Shown here in pieces: positions 1 through 6,719 of a stretch of 10,448 bases of DNA. This DNA comes from Syntrophaceae bacterium UBA4778 (lineage in GTDB: Bacteria > Desulfobacterota > Syntrophia > Syntrophales > UBA4778). Made by a program: the position numbers and the translations under genes. Positions within the stretch are counted from its first letter, which is position 1, and every line of letters starts with the position of its first letter. The stretch lies in the NCBI GenBank assembly GCA_002403175.1, contig DHHG01000072.1, forward strand, positions 1-10,448, in the 5' to 3' direction. The notes beneath the pieces are model-generated. The model did not search any database and was not told where the DNA came from. It was given only the letters and a program-made list of their open reading frames with translations.

Positions 1-913
1 CAATAGAAAACAGTTTACGTCTCACATATCCGGCATCGCTCATCTTCACTCTGATTTGGGAAGCAAGATCTTCCCAGAATCGCGAGGACGTAATGAGAAT
101 CTCAGGCCCTATCTCTCTGAAATCCTCCATGACCGTATCCGGCGTTTCCGGAAAATTAATCGTCATCCCGCCGAGCAGGGTCACCCCCATGCCGAGCATC
201 TGGTCGACGATCCAGGCTGGAGGCGTCATGGAAAGCCAATTAGAACCGATTCCGACAGGAGCTGCCTCCAGCCAGTTTTTTGCCATGGCAAAAAAATTAC
301 GATGCGTCAACATCGCGAGCTTCGGTATACCGGTTGTCCCTGAGGTCTGGATCATCAGGGCCGTCTCATTCGATTTACCTTTCGCAAGCTCACCCGGGAA
401 TCGCTCCGGATCTGAAGAAGCTGCATCCTCTCCCAATTTCAGGAGGTCCTTGAAGCTTAACAGCCAGGGGTTGTCTTCATAGGTCCTCATTCCGGTTGGA
501 TCGATATAAATAACCTTTTTCAGGAAGGAAAGCTGCTGGCGTTTTTCCAGAAGCTTATCTACTTGCTCCTGATCCTGAACAATGGCGAAAGAGGCCTTTG
601 CTCTTATGAGCGCAGACGCCAGTTCTTCCGCAATAGAGGAAGTAAACAGGTTCAACGTAACCGCACCCGCAGCCTGGGCCCCGAGCTCACTGAAAAGCCA
701 TTCGGAATGATTATTCATGATGATGCCAACATGGTCTTTTCGTTCTAAATTCAGGGACATCAATCCCAGGCATGTCAGCATCACATTACGATGATAATCT
801 TTCCAGGTATAACATTGCCATAATCCATAGGCCTTCTCACGTATGGCAATCTCACTGTCGCCGAAGCGCGCTGCTTGAGCGACCAGGATTTGAGGCAATG
901 TAAAATTTTTCAT
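1..913 (-). CDS. Long-chain-type acyl-CoA ligase (AMP-forming), N-terminal 304 residues, cut by window edge
   Basis: The product should activate a carboxylic acid to its acyl-CoA through an acyl-adenylate, in the cytoplasm. The visible part carries the ATP-binding P-loop TSGTTGIPK at residues 190-198, followed by a MLTHRN segment, and a PPAWIVDQ segment near 231-238. A stretch ILITSSRFWEDLASQI near 272-287 is typical of the long-chain (FadD15/FAA-like) branch. The catalytic C-terminal lid lies outside the window. The P-loop reads PK-L where most relatives have PK-G. I chose the ATG at 913 because family similarity (TLPQILVAQAARFGD) begins right there. The frame stays open upstream, and a GTG at 988 or TTG at 979 is possible; none has a convincing ribosome binding site. 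It lies 116 bp after the LivG-type gene on the same strand with no terminator between, so it is probably co-transcribed. The substrate is unknown; a carboxylate brought in by the adjoining transporter is a fair guess. Confidence 0.88.
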   Translation of the reverse strand, partial: MKNFTLPQILVAQAARFGDSEIAIREKAYGLWQCYTWKDYHRNVMLTCLGLMSLNLERKDHVGIIMNNHSEWLFSELGAQAAGAVTLNLFTSSIAEELASALIRAKASFAIVQDQEQVDKLLEKRQQLSFLKKVIYIDPTGMRTYEDNPWLLSFKDLLKLGEDAASSDPERFPGELAKGKSNETALMIQTSGTTGIPKLAMLTHRNFFAMAKNWLEAAPVGIGSNWLSMTPPAWIVDQMLGMGVTLLGGMTINFPETPDTVMEDFREIGPEILITSSRFWEDLASQIRVKMSDAGYVRRKLFSI

Positions 914-1029
914 GCTCTGAATTATGCTATCATCCAGCCGTTCCAAGCACCTGTTCAAAGCCTTTTTACCTTGATTCAAAATAAACACCCTATCATGCCT
1001 GCAATCTTGCCTTCCCGGCCGTTCGGATA

Positions 1030-1863
1030 TTATTTCTTGATTTCATAATTTCCTCCCAGATAGGCTGCAATAACCTCGGGATTCCGCTGAATTTCCTCAG
1101 GAGAGCCTTCTGCAAGCTTCTCTCCGTAATTCAAGACAATCACTCTTCCCGATATGCTCATAACGATCGACATATCATGCTCGACCAAAATCATCGTCTG
1201 TCCCCAAGCCTGGTTCAGTTCGATCAGGAAACGGACCATGTCTTCTTTTTCTTCCAGGTTCATTCCTGCAAACGGCTCATCAAGGACTAGCAACTTAGGC
1301 TCCAACGCGAGGGCTCTCCCCAGTTCCACTCTTTTTCTGAGTCCGTACGGGAGAGACCCGACCAGTTTCTTTCTGATGGATTGGATTTCGAGGAAATCGA
1401 TGATTTCCTCCAGAACGATGCGATGGCGAATTTCCTCACGGCGCACATCCGGCGAAAACAATAAAGCCTTTCCCAGTCCGTAGTTACAATGAACATGTCG
1501 CGCCAGGAGCATATTCGAAAGAACCGTCATTCCGGGGAATAGCTCGATGTTCTGAAAGGTTCTTCCGATGCCGAGATCCGTGAGCTCGTGCGACGACTTG
1601 CCCGTAATCTCCTGATCATTGAACACGATCTTGCCTTTTTGAGGTTTGTAAAACCCGGTAATACAATTGAGCAGGCTCGTCTTCCCCGCTCCATTGGGAC
1701 CGATCACGGCAAGCAGTTCGCCCGTATTAACAACCAGATTGACATCCCGCACTGCCGTAATTCCACCGAAAGAAAGGGTCAGATCCTGAACCCTTAATTC
1801 CGCTTTCATCGTTTGCGGATTGGCAGCCTGGTAAATCCCGGGCTTTCCCCGAAATGACTTCAT
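1030..1863 (-). CDS. livG: LIV-type ABC transporter ATP-binding protein (LivG family)
   Basis: This is a cytoplasmic ATPase subunit of a hydrophobic/branched-chain amino acid type (HAAT) ABC importer. In its 277 residues are Walker A GPNGAGKT (55-62), Q-loop Gln104 in RTFQNIELF, an ABC signature at 171-180 reading LPYGLRKRVE, Walker B LLVLDEP (191-197) and the H-loop His229 in VEHDMS. The long insertion between Q-loop and signature and the C-terminal AYLG end fit LivG rather than LivF. The signature has Leu where many LivG proteins have Gln (LPYGQ). The first 18 residues are unusual for the family. Met19 (MKAELRVQDLTLSFGG) is an alternative start, but it has no ribosome binding site, whereas the first ATG has a weak AGGA 11 bp upstream. 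The gene starts 13 bp after the binding-protein gene, so the two form an operon. LivH/LivM permeases and LivF are not in the window and are expected beyond position 1. Confidence 0.92.
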   Translation of the reverse strand: MKSFRGKPGIYQAANPQTMKAELRVQDLTLSFGGITAVRDVNLVVNTGELLAVIGPNGAGKTSLLNCITGFYKPQKGKIVFNDQEITGKSSHELTDLGIGRTFQNIELFPGMTVLSNMLLARHVHCNYGLGKALLFSPDVRREEIRHRIVLEEIIDFLEIQSIRKKLVGSLPYGLRKRVELGRALALEPKLLVLDEPFAGMNLEEKEDMVRFLIELNQAWGQTMILVEHDMSIVMSISGRVIVLNYGEKLAEGSPEEIQRNPEVIAAYLGGNYEIKK

Positions 1864-1876
1864 TGATACTGAATTC

Positions 1877-3088
1877 CTACTTTGCTCTGCTACCCAGGAG
1901 TTTAATTTTCTCAGTACCCGGGGTGAAGAAGTTTGTTAAAGGTGAATAGGTTCCGTTTTCATGAACCTGAACGATACGAGCTTTGAAAGACCCCTCATGA
2001 TTGGTTTTCGAATAACTTACTTTCGGAACGAGCCCGCCGAAATCCTCATTGGAAAAGGATTCCATAGCCCTGTTAATCGTATCGCTGTTGATCTTTCCGA
2101 ATTTCTGCTGAGCCCTCTCAAAGGCCCTTTCCATGATCATTCCAACGACAACCCCTTCCCAGTAAGATGCATCAAAGTTATTGACGGTTTTGTAACGTTT
2201 CCACAATTGCTGCATGACATGCATACCTTTGGAATTGTCGGAAGGCAGTCCGCCGGGGAATTGAATTCTCAGCCGATCACGAATCACCCCTTTGCCGAGT
2301 TTGAAGAAATCGGGATCGGTCGATGTCCATGTCCCCAGGAAGACGGGATTATACTGAATACGATCGGCCCCCTTCAGAGCTGTTACGATAGTAGCAGGAA
2401 GCATTTGCATGAACACATATTCCGCCCCGCTTTTTTTCAGCTTCAGCAATTCCGTGGAGAGGTCGACTGTTTTGGGGGGAAATTCTTCAATAGATACGAT
2501 CTCGATATTGTTCTTTGCCGCATATTCCTTACTCGGTTTGTGAATGGAGCGGCCATAGGCGTTGTTGTAGGTCAGGAGGGCAACTTTCGGTTTGCCTTTT
2601 CCCTTATGAATGGTTTTTATGTAATCCAGGATGGCGTAGCAATCGAGACGATAGCTTCCGAACGGGAGATACATATAGCCGATCGGGGCCTCCAGGATTT
2701 CCCAGCTGGTTGAATAATTGATTGTCGGAATTCTATAATTTTGAATAATCGGTTTTGCGGCCAATCCTTCTCCCGCTCCCCAGGTCGCAATCATATCGAC
2801 CTTATTCTGGTCCGCAAACTTCCTCACCGCAGCTACGGCCTCGGGAACTTTGTAGCCCGTGTCAACAAGAATGATCTCTATCTTTCTTCCGGCCACGCCG
2901 CCCTTTACTTCGTTAACATAACGGAAATAATCCTGCTGACCTTTGGCGTGAAACTGTCCCCAGCTCGAAGCAGGTCCGGTCAGATTGATTGCTGCGCCGA
3001 CCTTGATGCTTTCCGCTGCCTCAATTGAAAATCCCAAACAGACTCCAATCAAGATGACCATGAGTATCGTGAACAACTTTTTCATCAT
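1877..3088 (-). CDS. livK: Periplasmic substrate-binding protein of a LIV-type ABC transporter
   Basis: This 403-residue protein is a type I periplasmic binding protein (LivK/Peripla_BP_6 class). A signal peptide (KK, then a hydrophobic segment to about residue 22, likely cut after Ala24 or Ala25) sends it to the periplasm. There is no proper lipobox, so it is probably soluble. The mature protein starts SIKVGAAINLTGPASSWG, the usual first strand and ligand loop of the family. RKIEIILVDTGYKVPEAVAAV (69-89) and KVALLTYNNAYGRS (168-181) are the other recognisable family blocks. The ATG is preceded by a purine-rich GGGGGGA about 5 bp upstream. The symbol is by family only. The ligand cannot be read from sequence, but the upstream leader (3135-3342) codes a Phe-rich peptide and an attenuator, so an aromatic ligand such as phenylalanine is a reasonable inference. 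LIV-type systems of relatives also import aromatic acids, which would suit the acyl-CoA ligase downstream. Confidence 0.92.
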   Translation of the reverse strand: MMKKLFTILMVILIGVCLGFSIEAAESIKVGAAINLTGPASSWGQFHAKGQQDYFRYVNEVKGGVAGRKIEIILVDTGYKVPEAVAAVRKFADQNKVDMIATWGAGEGLAAKPIIQNYRIPTINYSTSWEILEAPIGYMYLPFGSYRLDCYAILDYIKTIHKGKGKPKVALLTYNNAYGRSIHKPSKEYAAKNNIEIVSIEEFPPKTVDLSTELLKLKKSGAEYVFMQMLPATIVTALKGADRIQYNPVFLGTWTSTDPDFFKLGKGVIRDRLRIQFPGGLPSDNSKGMHVMQQLWKRYKTVNNFDASYWEGVVVGMIMERAFERAQQKFGKINSDTINRAMESFSNEDFGGLVPKVSYSKTNHEGSFKARIVQVHENGTYSPLTNFFTPGTEKIKLLGSRAK

Positions 3089-3134
3089 CGGATCCCCCCT
3101 GAATAGATTTTACTGAACTGAATAAGAACAATTT

Positions 3135-3174
3135 AAAAAAAAAGCCGTGAGCGGTTTTCTGATCCGCCCACGGC
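3135..3174 (-). terminator. Intrinsic terminator in the leader of the LIV operon (attenuator hairpin)
   Basis: On the minus strand an 11-bp stem, GCCGTGGGCGG (3174-3164) with CCGCTCACGGC (3154-3144), is fully paired with one G-U wobble. It encloses a 9-nt loop and is followed at once by nine T (3143-3135). It is a textbook rho-independent terminator. It sits only 47 bp before the binding-protein start and on the same strand, so it must be read through or bypassed for the operon to be expressed. It could also end transcripts arriving from the adaptor gene at 3411-4148. Confidence 0.93.
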
Positions 3175-3270
3175 CTTAACGTTTACCTGAAGGTTACGAG
3201 TGCGGCGGGCAGACCTCCCTGCTAAAGCTAAAGTAAAAGCTAAAAAAGTTAATCCTGATATCTGCGCCGC
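3164..3270 (-). promoter_or_regulatory. Alternative pairing segments of a transcription attenuator
   Basis: Three segments precede the 3' arm of the terminator. Segment 1 (RNA GCGGCGCAGA, 3270-3261) can pair over 10 bp with segment 2 (TCTGCCCGCCGC, 3213-3202), with two unpaired C; the loop of this hairpin contains the Phe codons of the leader peptide. Segment 2 can instead pair through CCGCCGCAC (3208-3200) with segment 3, GTGGGCGG (3171-3164), over 8 bp with one bulged G. Segment 3 is the 5' arm of the terminator, so pairing 2:3 prevents termination. A CCTT/AAGG inner pairing between segments 2 and 3 could stabilise it. A ribosome waiting at the Phe codons would leave segment 2 free (antitermination). 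One reaching the stop codon at 3194-3196 would cover it (termination). The pairings were found by eye and energies were not computed. Confidence 0.72.
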
Positions 3271-3286
3271 TGGAAATGAAATACAT
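3194..3286 (-). CDS. Phe-rich leader peptide (30 residues) of an attenuator
   Basis: This small reading frame starts with ATG at 3286 and ends with TAA at 3196-3194. AGGA (3297-3294) lies 7 bp before the start, a good ribosome binding site. The middle of the peptide reads INFFSFYFSFS (residues 12-22): five of the eight residues 14-21 are Phe, all TTT codons, plus Tyr18. A sixth Phe is residue 3. It resembles the E. coli leader peptides PheL (pheA) and PheM (pheST) in its Phe run, and it is followed by an antiterminator and intrinsic terminator in the right order. Its Phe codons begin 12 bp after hairpin segment 1 and end 10 bp before segment 2, as a ribosome-stalling attenuator needs. The peptide itself probably has no function beyond being translated. 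No other frame in this 320-bp gap combines a start with a ribosome binding site. An sRNA rather than a leader is the main alternative. Confidence 0.8.
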   Translation of the reverse strand: MYFISSGADIRINFFSFYFSFSREVCPPHS

Positions 3287-3310
3287 CTGCGATTCCTTTA
3301 TATTTATCGC

Positions 3311-3325
3311 TCGTTCTTAGAACGA
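3311..3325. promoter_or_regulatory. 15-bp perfect palindrome overlapping the -10 region (possible operator)
   Basis: TCGTTCT-T-AGAACGA is a perfect 7-1-7 inverted repeat. It overlaps the proposed -10 hexamer of the LIV operon promoter, a common place for a repressor to bind. No T run follows, so it is not a terminator. The binding protein is unknown. Confidence 0.45.
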
Positions 3326-3342
3326 AAGAACCGTATTGTCAA
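3314..3342 (-). promoter_or_regulatory. Probable promoter of the leader and LIV operon
   Basis: On the minus strand a perfect -35 TTGACA (3342-3337) is followed after 17 bp by TAAGAA (3319-3314), a poor -10 matching three of six consensus bases. Initiation about 7 bp further, near 3307, would leave a short 5' end just ahead of the leader-peptide ribosome binding site at 3297. The good -35 with weak -10 suggests that an additional factor may act here; the perfect palindrome at 3311-3325 covers the -10. Confidence 0.5.
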
Positions 3343-3410
3343 GAAAAATGTGCTGATCCTCGCTTGCCCGAGCCTATACATTTTCCCTTTTCCCCGAAAA
3401 CTTTCGATAG

Positions 3411-4148
3411 CTATTTTTTTAGAAAACGTACACGGCATTTGAGACCGGCGGGCAATTTCATCCCGTGATTGGGCAATTCCACCCTGACCGCATAAGAACC
3501 GCTGGCAGCATCAATAACCCTGTCCACAATTACAACCTTCCCGTGATAGACCCCTCCAACCGGGGCTTCAGGACGTACCTCCGCGGACATTCCCTTCACA
3601 ACGGATCCGTAACGCCGTGCAGGAATAACCACCTCCACATTCAAAGGATTGATCTGGGCAATAACGAGAATTGGTTTGTCTGATACATACTCCCCTGCAG
3701 ATAGCTCCCGCTTCACCACAACACCATCTACCGTGCTTCGTATAGTTCGCAGCTCCAGCTTTTCCAATGCATCCTGAAGCAGGGCCTCGTTTTTGGCCAA
3801 CTCTGTTTCAAGTTCATCCTTCTCGTGTTCGGAAACGTGCTTGGTCTCAATCAGATCCTTGTTCCTGGCCAGCTTGCGTCTTAGGAATTCGGCCTGGGCT
3901 CGTACCTGACTGACATTTGCTTTTTCAATGCCTGCCTTCAACCTGGCGACGACCTGTCCCTTTTTGACCGTGTCTCCCCGCTCGACAGGAATTTCCTCGA
4001 TAATTCCCGGAACCTGGCTGCTGACCTTTACAATCTCAAAGGGCTCGATCATTCCCTCAAAGTCCTGGGCGAAAGCAGGATGATCAAGATACTCCAACAT
4101 AAACAGGAAAGCCAAAAGAGGCCAAACCATGAAAAACAGTTTCTTCAT
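3411..4148 (-). CDS. Periplasmic adaptor (membrane fusion protein, HlyD/RND-adaptor family), compact form
   Basis: Adaptors of this family bridge an inner-membrane pump or ABC exporter to an outer-membrane channel. The 245 residues begin with a signal peptide, probably cut after AFA (residue 27). Then come a first lipoyl half-motif (about 40-70: VSSQVPGIIEEIPVERGDTV), a helical hairpin (about 75-135, charged and heptad-like), the second lipoyl half (137-165, DGVVVKRELSAGEYV) and a beta-barrel domain with the family's closing signature LPNHGMKLPAGLKCRVRF (225-242). It stops there, so the membrane-proximal domain of full RND adaptors (350-400 residues) is missing. AGGAGG stands about 15 bp before the ATG, rather far. 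No pump or TolC-like gene adjoins it: the neighbours are the LIV operon downstream and a divergent sugar-phosphate mutase. The partner is unknown. Its nearest clear downstream terminator is the one at 3135-3174. Confidence 0.87.
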   Translation of the reverse strand: MKKLFFMVWPLLAFLFMLEYLDHPAFAQDFEGMIEPFEIVKVSSQVPGIIEEIPVERGDTVKKGQVVARLKAGIEKANVSQVRAQAEFLRRKLARNKDLIETKHVSEHEKDELETELAKNEALLQDALEKLELRTIRSTVDGVVVKRELSAGEYVSDKPILVIAQINPLNVEVVIPARRYGSVVKGMSAEVRPEAPVGGVYHGKVVIVDRVIDAASGSYAVRVELPNHGMKLPAGLKCRVRFLKK

Positions 4149-4342
4149 TTCTTAATTTATTTTCCTCCTCGAACCCTTGACCCCTGGATCCCTTTTTACG
4201 TCATTCCTGGGCACCGGAGAAGGAGAAGAGGCACTGATTTAAAGGTAATCTCAGGAGGTTGCCATCGGTTCTGCCAAACCCATCTTGTGCAGATATGGAT
4301 GGTATGTTAAAGTGTTATAAATATCCTAATCAGGAGCTGACC

Positions 4343-5740
4343 ATGAACCCAAAGGTATTCAGAGAATATGATGTCCGGGGTATCGTTGATAAGGATCTCA
4401 ATGAAGATTTTGTTTTTGACCTGGGTAGGGCTATCGGAACGTATGCAATCCGACAAGGCGTCCGTACCATGGCATTGGGAAGAGACTGCCGCTTGAGTTC
4501 TGAGTCCTACAGTTCGACTCTCAAAAAAGGATTAATGTTATCGGGTATTCATGTCGTTGATATCGGGTTGTGCGCGACTCCTATTCTTTATTTCTCTATC
4601 AGACATCTTCAGATCGGTGGAGGCGTTATGGTCACCGGAAGTCATAATCCTCCTGAATTCAATGGATTCAAAATTTGCATCGGCCCTGATACGATTTATG
4701 GAGATGAAATCCAGGAGCTGAAAAGCATTATAGAAAACAAATCATACCTTACCGGTGCCGGATCGGAAAGCACTGCGGATATTACCCAAGCCTACCAGGA
4801 TTATATCTACAACAACGTTTTTATCAAAAAAGGAATTCACGTCGTGATTGATGCCGGAAACGGGGTTGGCGGCCTTTTCTCTCTTCCCCTTTTCGAGAAA
4901 TTCGGATGCCGGATAACGTCGATACATTGCGATGTGGACGGCCGTTTTCCGAATCATTTTCCCGACCCGACTGTCCCGGAAAATCTGGTCGATATGATAG
5001 CCGCAGTCAAGAGGGAAAAAGCGGATATTGGAATTGCATTTGATGGTGATGCCGATCGCATTGGAGTTGTTTTAGAAACTGGCGAAATTCTCTGGGGAGA
5101 CGAACTCCTTCTGCTCTTTTCCCGTTTTGTACTTGAAGATCATCCCGGTGCAACTGTTATCGGTGAAGTCAAATGCTCTCACCGTCTCTACACGGATATA
5201 GCCGCGCATGGGGGCAGAGGCATCATGTGGAAGGCGGGCCATAGTCTGATTAAAGGCAAAATGAAGGAAGAGAAAGCCTTGATGGCTGGAGAAATGAGCG
5301 GTCATGTTTTCTTTGCAGACCGTTACTTTGGTTATGATGATGCAATTTATTCAGCAATGCGTCTTTTGGAAATTCTCTCCCGAACAGGTAAAAAAATAAC
5401 GGAGATTCTCTCTGATGTTCCTAAAGTATTTAATACACCGGAAATCAGAATCGATTGTCCAGACAGCATCAAATTTCAGGTCGTCGATGATTTAAAAGAA
5501 TTCTTCAGAAGGGATTACGACATAATCGATATAGACGGCGTCAGGATTCGATTCGACGATGGCTGGGGCTTAATTCGTGCCTCCAATACACAGCCTGTTC
5601 TGGTGCTTCGCTTTGAAGCGGAAACAGCCGAACGCCTCAGAGAGATCCGGTCTATTATCGAGCGGGGAATGGAAAAGATCTTCGATAGATATCCAGACGC
5701 CTCTTCCTCTTCGGGCAAAGAGGACCGGGTAGCCTTCTGA
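4343..5740 (+). CDS. Phosphomannomutase/phosphoglucomutase (AlgC-like)
   Basis: The enzyme interconverts hexose 1- and 6-phosphates (mannose and/or glucose) in the cytoplasm and feeds GDP-mannose or UDP-glucose synthesis for surface polysaccharide. From the ATG at 4343 it has 465 residues, the usual length of bacterial PMM/PGM. All four active-site loops are present: phosphoserine loop TGSHNPPEFNG (98-108, Ser100), metal loop DGDADR (234-239), sugar-binding GEMSGH (316-321) and phosphate-binding RASNTQP (412-418). The N-terminus MNPKVFREYDVRG is the family start, with AGGAG 6-7 bp before the ATG. The frame is open back to a TTG at 4259, but the extra 28 residues are not family-like. The C-terminus carries a short Ser-rich tail after residue 450. 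It stands alone, divergent from the adaptor gene and convergent with the barrel gene. No clear promoter was found in 4149-4342. Substrate preference between mannose and glucose cannot be decided. Confidence 0.95.
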   Translation: MNPKVFREYDVRGIVDKDLNEDFVFDLGRAIGTYAIRQGVRTMALGRDCRLSSESYSSTLKKGLMLSGIHVVDIGLCATPILYFSIRHLQIGGGVMVTGSHNPPEFNGFKICIGPDTIYGDEIQELKSIIENKSYLTGAGSESTADITQAYQDYIYNNVFIKKGIHVVIDAGNGVGGLFSLPLFEKFGCRITSIHCDVDGRFPNHFPDPTVPENLVDMIAAVKREKADIGIAFDGDADRIGVVLETGEILWGDELLLLFSRFVLEDHPGATVIGEVKCSHRLYTDIAAHGGRGIMWKAGHSLIKGKMKEEKALMAGEMSGHVFFADRYFGYDDAIYSAMRLLEILSRTGKKITEILSDVPKVFNTPEIRIDCPDSIKFQVVDDLKEFFRRDYDIIDIDGVRIRFDDGWGLIRASNTQPVLVLRFEAETAERLREIRSIIERGMEKIFDRYPDASSSSGKEDRVAF

Positions 5741-5774
5741 GCTTACATCTGTTTTTACGAATGGGTCTAACCGG

Positions 5775-6608
5775 TTAAAATGAATAGGTTATGGCGGTGT
5801 TCACCCCGATTTGATGAGTCCTGCTGCTGGGTTCATAAAAAAGATCGCCGGTTCGAACACCGTTGACAGTTTGAGCCGTCGTATTACTTTGCCCAAATGC
5901 GCTGTATTCATACCATGGCGAAATCACTACAGACCATTTGGGTTGAATTTGATAGGTTGCGGGGAATTCAATCATAATCCCCAACTTGTTGCCGAGTTCG
6001 AATTCCAGATCATTGCTTCCGGCTTGTACTTCAGATAGGTATGCCTTCATCTCCCCGTATAACATGTGATTCAATGTAAAGATGTTTCCAAAGGTCCAAT
6101 TTTTATTCAAACGATAATTGATCTTGAGCCCCTCCCGAAGATAATGCCAGACATAATCTTCCCTGTAAAAAATCACATTGGAGACCATTTTAGCATCGCT
6201 TCGCTTCCAGAACCGATATCCGTATCCGATAAAAGGTTGAAACGAAATTTTGCCTCTGGATGGGAATGCATATCCTATATCTGCATTAAATCTGAAAAAA
6301 TCCTGTCTGCTGTCATTATCTACAACGGGTATCCCGGTTTGAGATGTCCCATCATACTTAATTTCTCCCCCAGCATAACTTCCTCCAATTTGGATACAAA
6401 CATTGGAAGGATATCGATGTTCGAAATTAACGTAAATACCGGGCAACCACCCTCTTTCCGTACTTTTCAAAGGATCCGGTAAATCCTCTTTGTAATCAAA
6501 ATAATAAAACTGAAAACCCGATTCTACTCTGGATGAATTCTGTGCCGATGCGCTTAGGGGAAGAAACAGGCAAATTAGGCATAACAAAATTAGGATTTCT
6601 CTTTTCAT
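5775..6608 (-). CDS. Outer-membrane beta-barrel protein, function unknown
   Basis: From the ATG at 6608 the protein has 277 residues. It begins MKREILILLCLICLFLPLSA and carries a cleavage site near SASA-QN (residues 22-23), a classical Sec signal peptide. The rest is a run of alternating aromatic/hydrophobic and polar segments, such as GFQFYYFDYKEDLP, FQPFIGYGYRFW and WSVVISPWYEYSAFG. It ends with a strand closing in Phe (GVNTAITYSF), the signal read by the BAM machinery. I therefore place it in the outer membrane as a barrel of perhaps 8-12 strands; the number is a guess. The frame is open to an ATG at 6698, but that start would put 30 hydrophilic residues before the signal peptide. The 6608 ATG has GGGAAAGAG just upstream. 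A TTGACA at 6679-6674 (minus strand) might be its -35, but no good -10 follows. No specific family was recognised. Confidence 0.82.
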   Translation of the reverse strand: MKREILILLCLICLFLPLSASAQNSSRVESGFQFYYFDYKEDLPDPLKSTERGWLPGIYVNFEHRYPSNVCIQIGGSYAGGEIKYDGTSQTGIPVVDNDSRQDFFRFNADIGYAFPSRGKISFQPFIGYGYRFWKRSDAKMVSNVIFYREDYVWHYLREGLKINYRLNKNWTFGNIFTLNHMLYGEMKAYLSEVQAGSNDLEFELGNKLGIMIEFPATYQIQPKWSVVISPWYEYSAFGQSNTTAQTVNGVRTGDLFYEPSSRTHQIGVNTAITYSF

Positions 6609-6719
6609 GAACTCTTTCCCATTTGCGCTTATCTTAAAAAAAATATTCCACCCCTTACTCCTGGCCAATGGTTTTGTCAAGAAATCAAATTTGTTCACAG
6701 GAGATTATCGCTTTTTCAT

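Noticed and set aside
93..748. Plus-strand frames opposite the acyl-CoA ligase
   Set aside because: The minus strand reads as one continuous acyl-CoA ligase with family motifs throughout; the plus-strand frames have no recognisable protein character.
3135..3307. A stand-alone small RNA (6S-like or other) instead of a leader
   Set aside because: It has a promoter and terminator at a fitting distance, but the 5' and 3' ends are not complementary as in 6S RNA, and the small frame with ribosome binding site and Phe run explains it better. It remains an alternative.
3200..3442. Plus-strand 80-codon frame with a Lys/Ala-rich stretch (AKAKVKAKKV) like a basic DNA-binding tail
   Set aside because: The Lys-rich stretch is the complement of the Phe codon run of the minus-strand leader. 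The frame has no good ribosome binding site, crosses a promoter and runs into the adaptor gene.
4252..4258. Strong Shine-Dalgarno-like AGGAGGT upstream of the mutase gene
   Set aside because: The only start nearby is a TTG at 4259 directly against it, which is too close, and the 28 residues it would add are unlike the family. The ATG at 4343 has its own AGGAG.
4255..4275. Possible sigma-54 promoter on the minus strand (two TGGCA repeats) before the adaptor gene
   Set aside because: The GG and GC elements are one base too far apart for the -24/-12 spacing and the -12 lacks TTGC.
5741..5774. Terminator between the convergent mutase and barrel genes
   Set aside because: Only a short TAACCGGTTA dyad and a T5 run on the wrong side are present; no stem long enough is followed by T.
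6650..6679. Promoter for the outer-membrane barrel gene starting at TTGACA (6679-6674, minus strand)
   Set aside because: The -35 is perfect, but the best -10 at 17 bp is TAAGGG, and better AT-rich hexamers are about 27 bp away. Too weak to list as a feature.
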